In this document: one piece after another, positions 45,701 to 57,700 of the stretch
Layout of the letters: each line of letters begins with the position of its first letter
Numbering within the stretch: the stretch's first letter is position 1
Source of the DNA: Beroe forskalii
Lineage: Eukaryota > Ctenophora > Nuda > Beroida > Beroidae
Assembly (NCBI GenBank): GCA_011033025.1
Contig: WFMF01000001.1
Span: 2,409,755 to 2,473,754 of the forward strand
Direction: 5' to 3'
Length of the DNA stretch: 64,000 bases
Made by a program: the position numbers and the translations under genes
Notes under the pieces: model-generated
Told to the model about the DNA's origin: nothing
What the model saw: the letters and a program-made list of their open reading frames with translations, nothing else
Databases searched by the model: none

Positions 45701-48700
45701 GATTAGAGATTAGAAAAAGATTAGAGATTCATCCGCTGGTGAAATCGAAAAAAAAACTTCCATAGATTCGCAAAAATTACAATATCTTAAAAAGACGGAT
45801 AACTGTGAAATATGCTAATTGCTTCATCCTCTATAATCTATCTGCAGTATATCTACCTTGTTGATCTCGCGGGCGTGGTCAGCAGTGTTGGAGGTGTTGT
45901 AGAAGGAGGAGGTGTTAGCAGGCACACTGGACATGTACTGTCCAGATGTAGCTCCAAGACTCACGTTACTGTGGTTTGCCATCGTCTTACGGGGCCTGTG
46001 GTTGTTCATCCAAACCTGCGGAATGCGTGAGTTTAAAGTATAAGTCGGAAAAGTAAGCCTACCTGAAAAATGGGTTGTGGGTTTGAAATGGACTGGCATT
46101 TCTACGTGTTTTTGAATAAAGTCTTCTTTGACTTAGCATTGACTTGGTTTTAAACATGGAAACTGCTATGGATGAGCAAAATTCACTCAATGGCGTAATG
46201 GACATGACATTTTAGGCCTTAACGAAAGCACCACTATTGACAACTCTGTAATCTGAATTTATACATTCCCATATCGCTTCAATTGCCTCCCTGCCCATCA
46301 TCCAGGTTTTGTCGTTCTTTTTTGTTAAATTTAGTTTTTTGATTGATCTACAGATGAATCATTAAGTCAGAACGAAGTGCATCTGAGTCGCTCGTTGTTT
46401 TGTGGCAATTCAATTGAAATGCTGGCCTACATTTAGTATGGCATCAGGTTTACGAAGACTTATTATATAGACACGAAGTTATAGTTGGACGGAAACGTTC
46501 GAGATTGGTCGTGCAAGTCTCCCTCATCCGATCATAATTTTATATGTTTTTGTATCCATTTCCATACTATGCCGTATATATTAATCCGTCCAAAAAAACG
46601 TTAAATGCTTTCAGATAGCCCAGTAGACCGGCGTTTTTCAATTGTACGCAGAACGGAGAATCACTTTGTTTACTGTTATCTTATATTCCGAAGTTCTTTG
46701 AATAATAACCTAAAAAGCTTCCTAATTCGTTGGAAAGACTGTGTTACTTAAAGCAATTTTCTCAAACTGAATATATGAGTATATGTAAAGTCGTACCTGT
46801 ACAGAACGATGGCACTGTAATTGTACGTATATCATCCATAGCGAGCTCCTAGAAGAGCTTCCGAGCTACGGTTTTTTCATATGATGATGAGAGCTCTCTA
46901 GAGCTCTGAAGCTTACGATATATAGATATATATTTTTGAAATCTTAATCGTTTTCTAACCACCGGTGTAAATCCCTGTAAAATTCCCTATAAAACGTGGA
47001 AGTTGCATGGCTCTAGTCTGATGGTGATCCTCGGGTAAGTATCCAATATTGGAGGTAATTTGGAGAGTACGCCTCATTCACTGACCGTATCACATGGACT
47101 ACGACCATATTTCATTATTGCAAATTGTCCATACTGTCTACTGCAGATAGATACATATAAAGAGCTATCTATAATATATTATTTTCTCTCTCTCTTGCTG
47201 CACACATCCCAGTCTCCACTTGATCAACCAGGGATTTAAAAAAGCGCTGATATTTAATGGAAAAAAGTGCATTTGTCGACCAGATATATACCCTGCAAGA
47301 CACGTGAGACATTATCCCAGAAGATATATGTTGATACGAGCACGTGTGCGTGGCTGCCTACTCACATTCACGTATTTATATACCTATATATATATATTAA
47401 TTAATTAGTAAGATATATCTCCTGAAAAAGCAGCAGCTCTACAGACCAACAATGCGCATTACCAGTTTAAAACGTTCAGAACGTTTATAAGTATGACAGT
47501 ACATATCTCCCCGCTCATTGGTCCGAGTGAAATGCTCCCCGCCTCTGATTGGGTGGCTGTATCACGTGACCCATCGGCAGGTAGCGATTAATTAGATAGT
47601 TTTAAGTAAGACCACAGCACCACTTGGTACAAATTTTCTAATCAGAGCAAGGGGGTCGACCTGAAAACGGACACATGTTGCCATTGGTATATAAGCTGCT
47701 TGTCATCGCTTAGGAGACCCCTGCGGTGGATCAATGGCCGGGCCACCGTCATCAACTTCCTAGTTTGAGCTATGATAATGACGTCATCAGGACATCGCCT
47801 GCTGAATTTGAGTGGGAACCTCAGGCTCGGCCGGGAAGCACATCTTGTCTGTGTGCAAGCGAAGTGACGAAATTTTAACAGTCATCCTCATAAATCAAAT
47901 TAACATACTTTCCTTTCATAATTTAAACCAACGTACAATATATATCAGTGTGAAAATTTACCCGGGCAACATGTTTTGGTGTATCGCAGAGGATTTTCAT
48001 TCGGAGGACGGACAGCCCAGGAAATTTGAAAGGTTTTTCGTCTATTTCTACTATTTCAAATGTCAGTACAACGTCTGCCTTGAAGATTTCCAGTAATTCA
48101 ATAAAGTAGTAACATGGGCTAGGTTGGGGATGGATTAAAGGCAGTGCAAAGAAGCTTTCAAACATATAATCAACTTATATCAAGACTTTCAAAAGGTCGA
48201 ATATGTCAATGAACGAAGATATACAACTATGGAAGGAATAAACAGGACGCCCAAAAAGATACCAAACTAACAGTTCGGTATCTTTTTGAATCGAAATAAA
48301 GTTTGAAAGTATATTTCAGAATGATGAATTCTATAAAATTATTACAAACCTTCACTTGATAGAACGTCAAGCCGTGTTTCTGAGCAAACTCGTTGATCTT
48401 TTCACTCTCCCCGCGTTTCCAGTTTAATGCTGTTAGCGAAGGACTCAAGAGACAGTGTGGTGGCAGGACTAAATGAGGTTCTTTTCCGTCTGAAAATAGG
48501 TCAAGAGTTAATAGAATAGGTTAAGAGTCAAGAAAATAGGTTGAGAGTCAATAAAATAGGTTTGGAGTCAAGAAAATAAGTTGAGAGTCAAGAAAATAGG
48601 TTTGGAGTCAAGGAAATAGGTTTGGAGTCAAGGAAACAGATTTGGAGTCAAGGAAATAGGTCAAAATGTCAAGAAAATACACCTTTTCTCATTAAAATGG

Positions 48701-51700
48701 GTTTTTGGGCTTAGGGAATGGGATTTTGTGAAAAAACAGGACTCAGAAACACGTGTGCGCGGGAAAAACCGCTGCGCGCGCCGTCTAAAATATAGCTCAG
48801 TGGGTAGTGCGTCATTACAATCAACACTTACGTATTGCGCCGCGTCTTACGTCGATACAATATTACCAGCGCGCATATTACAAGTCTTGGGCTTCTTGAG
48901 AATTTTGTTCATTCGGTACCTTTCCTCAATAAGCACCAAAAATTTTACCGATTGAAAAAACATTTCCCCTAAAGTATGCGATGGAAGTCAGAGTTCCCCT
49001 TATATCGTAAACGGATATTGCAATCAATAGCCGATCATCGAAAAACGTATATATCGCAATCAATTGCCGATCGAAAAATGTCCACTTATTCATTTATAAA
49101 AGTTTATAGTTTGGTAAAACGAGAATAGAAAAAATAACTAACCTCCTCTCTGTTTACATAATATAAATGATAAACAATTTCCAGTATATCTTATTAAAAA
49201 ACACTGGCGCCACTCGAACGAGGCTCCGATTGTATTTTAATTTTGTTGTTCTAACAATGAAATTGGGTGACACAATAATGAAAGTCCCATTTAAACGAGA
49301 TTCATTAACCAATGTCACTTGCGAACTCGTGGCATTAGTACGCTAATGCCACTCGAGAGAGAGCGCGCGCGGCATTAGTCCCCTGCAGCCTCTCCCATAG
49401 TCCTGGCATTAGTTTGCCAAGCTGAGTGGTCGACAGGTACTTATAATACTGAAGGTAATGTGAGGCACCAAAAACAAGATACATAACTTAGCATATATAT
49501 CCCTCGAAATCAGGCATTGTTTGTCTCGAAAAATGAAAGTCTGTGATGGGGAATCCGAAACACGCGCAGTGTTTAGACGAACCGCGCGCGCACACGCGAA
49601 AAGTAGATCCGCGTGCGTTGATGACATTATCAGGGCTTATAATGGGGTGTGTAAATGACGGAGAACGGCCGACTTTTTGAACGGGCCATTTTTACGTTTT
49701 TTATATATATTGTTTATTGTGAGCCAAAGTTTGCAATCATAGACTATATAGACTGATTGTAAACAGTTATTAGGAACGAGCAAAGTTTGATACATGTCTT
49801 GTTTTTAAAAACACAGATCCATTAGCCATGTTGGAGTATTATTCTAGCTAAAAACTCGTCTTAGTTGAAGAAAATTTCACCTTTTTGTAGTTATAAAAAC
49901 TGCATCAAGTCATTGTCTGCTATAACAATAAGTAGGTATGAAAAAGAATGTGGTATCAACGGAATGAAATAGGAATTGAGAACGTGAATACGGGATATAA
50001 GTTTGGTTTGAGGAAAGAAAGGAATTCTGAGAATTTGGGTAAAGATCCCCGACGAAAAATTTCGATAACATTGGGCAAGAACGTCTGATAACGACTAAAC
50101 CAATTCCGTATTTTTGAGATTAAAAAGATGAGCCCATAGCATACTATAGAACATATTTTATCTTTCATAGCATTCACAAAATGTCAAGATTTTTGGACAG
50201 CTGCACTCAAATATTCAAATAATTTTTATGATCCAACTGTTTGCCGACACTTCCCGATTTCACACTCCAGAAATGACGATCTCCTGAAATAGCCGTCGTA
50301 GGCGTTATCTCACCCGACACTTACCACGTCTATTCCAAGTCTCATAATGTGAGTCCCAATCTCCGATAGCCGAACGGAGCCTATTTTTTGGAGCCTATCA
50401 CATTTCGATAAAGGATACAATATATGTTTTATATATATTATATTTGGCGTGATACTAGGTGCGAGAAAGCATGCATAACTACCGCTAGACCCCTAATTGG
50501 TTAACTGCTTAACTGGTTAATATATCAGTCTTTTCATAATATACGGACATATATATATCGAATCTAAACTCCAAATGATGCATGTGCGATCCTCTTTACT
50601 TCTTTATATACCTACTGTGAAAAGTCTAACAGCTGACAAATATAGGGGGTATTTACAAATAAAAGGTAAACGTGTGCCTACAATGATTCCCCTAACGACT
50701 ACTCATTTATGTGAGAATATAAAAGCATAGCATTCGGCTTTGTTGCCGCTTCAATGGGTTTCCCCCATTCATCTCCCACTATATAGTATATATATTAACT
50801 CCCTGTATCTTATTATCTTTCTAAAAAAGAAGAAATAAAAACGTGCCTAATTACGTAGAAATTGACGTTTAAGCGTTGCCGTATTTATGTCCATTACGGT
50901 GGGCTGGGTAATATATCAACGTGACCAAGATGTGAATAGCTGACAGCTAAATAACGTCATTATCATAGGTTAACGTAGCGCGTTGATGAACTTTCGAACC
51001 GCCTATTTAGATACGTATTCCCCTAAGTGTGATAAGGTTCAATAAGCTTTCAAGGATCAGCCTAAAGGTGGTGCATGCAGGGGAGGTTTATATGTTTATA
51101 TATATTATATTTGCTATTGTCTTACAATCATTAGAGTAGCCGTACCCCCCATAATTTTGTCGCTGACTCATTCAAAGCTCCAACTTGACGACAACATATA
51201 TAGTAATTGCAACACACACTTATCTCGCATGCCTATATATAATAGTATTTCCCGCTGACCCATGCAGTAATTTCATAAGAAAATCCGGGGTCGAGAAATG
51301 GAGATGGCCAAGAATAAGTTGAAAATATCCCCATGGGGAAATACGGTAATTGCGACACACCATTATCTCGTTAAGATGGAGGGATTATCTCATAAACCCT
51401 AATGAAGCCCATTTCCACGTCCGGGTGTCAGGGAATATCGGAATATGGTCCTGCAAACTTTACAACACTACTTTATAAAATCAAATTTGAGATTTCCTGA
51501 TGACGTTGAAGTTTCGTCGGAATTAATTGAATTTCAGAAAAAGTTCGTTTCACTTCGCCGAGCAAAAAAAGAATACAAAAATTATTCATTCCATTTGTCC
51601 GGTCAAAAACAATTGTCTCATACTTCAGCCAAGCTGTTCCACCAGGCATTATTGGGAAATTTACCCTGGCTACTCGAGGACGGGAATGAGTCCAGGGCGT

Positions 51701-54700
51701 CAATTACGAAATGGATGTTTTGCCAAAACCCGACTTGAGTAAACATTTAGTTGCAGATTTGAACTAAAATTTTGATTGGTTTATCGGCTGAAAGCCTATC
51801 TGTTTGTTCGGATCAACCAAGACGAACAGTATGTAAAACTGATTGCAACACTTTCTTTTGCTTTCTGTAAAAAATTTTTTCTTTAAAGTTTTCTTTATCA
51901 GTTTATCTAATCGTGTTGAAACCTCTGATCATCGTGCTAAACTAAATTAATGATGTTGCAAAATCAATTTCATTCCAGAAAACTATCCAAAATGCTGATT
52001 CTGAATGCTATTACAAACTAATTGAGCCTATTGATGGGAATAATAATCAAGTAATGTAAAGCGTTTAGCACTAATCTACAGTGTTAAGCCGATGATTTGG
52101 GATTTATCAACAGCCAATTCACGGCAACAATGAGTTATTTTTAATGATTTCCAAGAAGCCATAGCAATAGATAAAATTTTTAGCAGGAAAATAGCACCTA
52201 TAAAAGTTAAAAAGTCTGGTTAATAAGAGCCTTTATTTGTCTATACAACTATCGCCCTGAAGGGGCCATACACCAGTTCGAATGACGTCACTAACACGCA
52301 TTAACATAGTGAAAGGATGACGATTTCCCGCCCACATTTCGTGCGAGTCAATTACAAGGCAAAGACATCTCGCGCATATAATGATAATCATTAGAATTCT
52401 CCGTGCTTGGCGTTCAGCAGTACACGCCTCGCTGGCGTCGTATTAGTTTACCCACAGGTCCATTTGACATTGGCCAATCAGCGTCCGAGTTGACTGCAAA
52501 CTCGTTCGCTGATTGGTCAATGTCTTAACGATTTCCTATGGGTAAACTAGAATAGCTGGCGTCGTCAGAATTATCTCCGGAAGCTGCTGATATGTGTGTT
52601 CAAATACTGCTAGAAACGGCGCACAAAGCCGTGGTTTTTGGTATTTTTACTAAAGATGTATGGATTGAAATTCTACTGAGCGCATGGTTGGAGAAAGGAG
52701 ATTTTTTTCTCTGATTCTTTGGTATTTTTAAGTTTTAAGTAAAGATATATGGATTAAAATTTTACTAAGACTGTTTGAAGATTGAAGGAATAATATTTTT
52801 AATGTTTCTCAAACAACTTTATCATAAGGCCTGCAAACCCTTTAAATATTACTGCCCATGCCTGAACGATAACATTGCAATATTTCAATATATGCAAAAC
52901 GTGACTGCTTGAGTGAATGATAATAATTATGTATTATAATACCGTGAAAAATTCATATCAAAATATGCCACAGTAGCCAGTGAAACAGCTACAAGTCCCT
53001 GTAGCAGCTTTATTCAATATTTTAGATTAAAACCCGATCTGTTCTGCCACAATATATAACATATATCCCTTGGGTTACAAAGTTTTGTCAGCGTTTATCA
53101 GTGACCTCACGATCATGGTTTTTAATGGAAATTGACAACGTAACACGACTATAATGCTCACTCGAGCCCTGTAAAATGTGTGTTACGTCAATTTAACTTG
53201 TAACTCACTCAGGCACACGTCGGGTTTATTCGAGGAGTGATTGGTGCAAAAATTATTAATAAACCCAATCCAATACTGTCACATATTCATTACCCCTAAA
53301 AACCATTTACAACTATATTCACACGTAATATAAATGACAATAATGTTTAATTAAAATAAAATATTGACAAGGCTCGCCTCTATTTCTCCAAGAAAGCTTG
53401 CTACAGCAGCTTCTCATGTCATTTTATAGGATGCCTTCAAGTCTCCGACTTTAATATTATCATTCGCTTGAGATATCCAAGTTACTTAGTATGTTATATA
53501 ATATATCTCACAAAAAATCTCATATGATAGAGTCATTTGCCTGCGTAGCCTCTCTGATCACACAAGTGTTAAAAATTATTACGGACACGGAAAATTCCGT
53601 TGAAGTCCTTGAAAATATAATAATTCGTCAAAGGTTGGGGAGTCGGGAAATAGCGCGAATTTGACGACAGATTTGAGTATTTAGTTTTAAACCGCAGTGC
53701 ACCATCCCACAACATAATGTTTACCTACAACTGTATATTATATACAGTAGGTATATAAAGTGCAGGCACTATCACACAATGTAAAGTAGTGGATTCCCCG
53801 AGACAGTTGTACAGATTCAACGGTAGAAGCAGGAGATATCATAATCTTAGATTATATTCAGTGGGATTATCCTGGGGAGAAATATCCTGGACACCAATAT
53901 TACCATCTATTTATGTATCTATATATTCCGATATCCACAATGAGCTTTACGATACAAAGAACGATCATATAGTGTTAGCTATTCATAAAAGTATAATTGT
54001 TCCGGTAGTTTGGCTGAAGTTCACTAGTGAAGATAAGCAGACTCCCCTTCTGTAGTGCTCACACTAAAGTATACAAAGAGTGGAGAATAGCCACTCCAAC
54101 ATCCCTAAAGCACCATGTTAAGCTATGATGATGACGTCATCCAGGGTCCTGCCAACTATATAAATACAGGTTGAAGTAGCTCTCCCATATTATTATAGTG
54201 TGATATGATGACAAGAGGGTTTGAACGTCTACCTAACGCTGCATCCAATAATTAGAAGATTTCTCGAGACTCAGTGGCGTCAATTTTTACTAATGTCATC
54301 GCATTGCCTACCTCTGAAATTATCACTTTTTTATGTGCGACAGATTCCTTTAGCAGGAGCGCGGAGAGCGCACGGGCAATGGCCGGACACGACCCTTTGC
54401 CCGGGAGATTTGATCACGTTGTATGAGCGATTCTCACACTCACCCGGCCACGCCACGGAGATTAGACACGATCCTCGTCACTAACTCACCACTCTAAACC
54501 CTGATAATGACGTCATAATCACCCGCCATTTGCCGCGTGTTTTGCAGAGGACACAGCTTCGCGGCGGCGGCTGGTTCTGTAGTGTCACCAGGAAGATCTG
54601 GCTTGCTCAATAGTCATGTTGATGATATGATAACCCTCTAGGGGAGGAAGGAGGTGGTGCAGAACATGATGAAGAGCTTGGTGTGAGATAATACACCTCT

Positions 54701-57700
54701 TGTTACCAGTAATGGGCGGAAATTAACACGATAACTAGAGAGGATGATTTGTGGAGTTTTTTCAAAGGGCGTTCCCGTTCCTACTACACCACGGAGAGGA
54801 GAGAATAGTGGATTATTTGACTCTTCCTGATCAGTGAATTGTCTAGCTGAGATTGAACATGTGAGTAAAGCCATATACTCCGGTGATATTATATATTATT
54901 TTCCTAACATGTGAGAATATGAAGAAGAAGAAGTATAAAGGCCTTAAAGCCTTAATTTGCAGGTTTTCACACCACAGCAACTCTAATCACCATCATGAAT
55001 TGAAGGGGGAAAAGAGCGTTGCTTAGCGAATAATAGCTGGAGGGAAAAAGCTTTTAAAACATTTTAACTTTTTTATTAATAGTCTGATAAGGAGCTGTTC
55101 ATTTTTCATTGGATCTGCGTAAATGAACATGACTGATGAGCAACAATGAGCATTTGCAATTTGCCCAAAATCTTATTCCTGGCCATTGATATACTTTCAA
55201 AGTTGTGATTAACCATTATAAAATGAGGGTTTTGGATGGCCCACTATATCACCGCATCTCAATCCTGTAGAATGAAACTTGCAGACATCGTATCTCAGCG
55301 ATAAACATCTCTAGAAATAATATCTAAGAACTGCATATTCGATCATATTTTTGTCTTGTTTTTGCTTTTCCCGGACAACACACCGAAGTACGTTCCCTCT
55401 CTCCTCCTCCTCCTCCTCCTCCTCCTCCTGCTACATGTTTTCGAGACCCAATTCTTGGTCGGATAGACAACATACCCACATGCAGATGGGCCACGTCTTT
55501 CGTTCACCAAATCCTTCCACCAGAACATAATCCCAGCCTTCCAATGCTGCGTTCCGAGGTCATTTGCATCTCCTTCGGAGGGAGTATAAGCGAGGGGAAA
55601 GCCAATAACAGATATACCCTATCAGATCTGATATATATATTATATATCTCTTTTATCTATCAGTTCTAGCTATATATTTCTAATGTTTTATGAAAATGCT
55701 GTGATTTGAGACCGGAATGATAATTTGCCGGACAGCGAACCCCTGCTGTCGCCCGTCGCATCCCCAATGGAAAGCAATATTTTCCCTATATCTCCTGTAT
55801 AATTACAGACCTATATTTAGGCCTATATATATCTATGTAGGTATATATCGACATTCAGATATAAACCTAACTATCTCTGGCGGGATATAATCGAGAGATA
55901 GATCAGGAAATGTTGTGAGATTCAGAGGCAGTTCCGTAATCTCAGATCCTGGGGCCCGGTCATATCTCAGATCACAAGTCTATGCAGGTTGCAAACAAAC
56001 AGCAGATGACTGATGGTGACGTCATTATCATAGCTGACAGTAGGGCTCTGATGACGTAGAGCTTACTCCTTGCCCGAGGATATGGCTTTTAACATTTGTC
56101 TTTTTCTGATAATATCCCGAATGAACAGTAATTGTTTTTCAAGGATCTATAATTATTATATCTATATACTCACAGGAACAAATTTCTCAAGAATGATGTC
56201 ACATATTATCCTGCACGATCAATCATTGGCGACCAATGAGTCAATCGCAGGCGATGTTTAGATGTCATTATCATAGCGCAACATGATAAGTTGATGATGA
56301 GGGATTGCCTGCTTTTTACGACATGCGTTTAGAGATCTCTGAAGTGAGCCGGTATCAGGTGCTTGATTTAACAGCAGGTATTATATAATTTATGTGGTCG
56401 CAGAAACAATCATAATGTTAGCAGCTGCTAAACCTACGGAAAATAACCCGTTAAAATTCAAAGCGAAATCTGCACTTTATAAATCAAACCGGAAGTCGAT
56501 AAGCATAAACGGAAAACGAACGCGGCTCAGACGTAAGGACTGCAAGATATTTGAAACAAAGCTCAAATATGTTCATTGTTCTTAAAATAGGGAATAATAA
56601 GGAGTTTGTGATTATGCAATTTGCAGACGTTTTGGCCATGCACATAGTAAACATAAGGAATGTAGTTGCCATGGTAACATATCCATAGTGAAGATAGTGA
56701 CGTCATCAGTTACCAAATATGGGCAATAGATCGTACTGGGAAACACTCGTATAACTCGTAAGGTATGACAATTATTCAGTATATATTCGTGATGCCAATG
56801 TTTATATTTTCTTCTGTGTTTGGAGGAGCTAATACGCTATACACACAATGAGAGAATGAGGGAGGAGGTATCTGGATAACATCTGGAATAGCTTTCCAAT
56901 AACAGATGTGAACAAGATCTGGAAAGACCTTTCTACAAGATCTGGATGGATCTTTCGTGACAGTTTCACAATAAAACTACGACGAAAACGTTAATTTATC
57001 AGGGTTCTAGGCCATACCTTACATCTTATTCCATATACCAAGTGAACCATATCCAAATAACAGCATTGTAGCCCTACATTCCTCAAGGGGAAGCCGAATG
57101 TCCCAAAAATCTCTTGATTCTAGAACTGTTCATTATATCCATTTCACGAATGATTTAATAATACCCCCATGCGTCAAAAATGGAAAATATTCCAAATTTC
57201 AGCTACCCATTTTCAGAAGTTTAATCTTCACACCTTATTAAGTGCAGCTAACCTTTGTCTCGGACAACTTTGTGCCTGCCGTACTTTCCATCATTTTCAA
57301 ATATTTGAGCTATTTTTCAAGGAATATAATATTATATATTTTTTAAAGAATTTTAAGGGAATAATAGTTCAATGAACTTTAATATACGATATGTTTTGTA
57401 TGCGTATTATATACAAAACATTGAATAAAACAATGTTCCGGGAAGCCGGTCAAGCATTACATGCACTGTTCAATAGATTATCTGTAAAGAACCATTTAAT
57501 ACGTGCCATAAACTTGTCAACCACTCGACCGTCCACGTGCACTAGACCTGTTCAAATGACGTCATTATCATAGATTAAAATGGCTCATTGTTGACATCAC
57601 ACCGTCTACCCTATTTTTGAGACATCATATTTTCTTTATCTAGAGTGGTGATGTTGTCACTACCCTGCCTATATAAAACATGATAAGACATAGAAATTAC

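Noticed and set aside
48780-48830. Possible tRNA gene at an A-box-like AGCTCAGTGGGTAG
   Set aside because: No B box, anticodon stem or acceptor pairing could be found; at most a tRNA-derived remnant.
51445-51738. 97-codon ORF beginning in the CAACACTACTTTATA repeat
   Set aside because: Its start overlaps a dispersed non-coding repeat, it has competing frames, and no conserved motif or splice context is seen.
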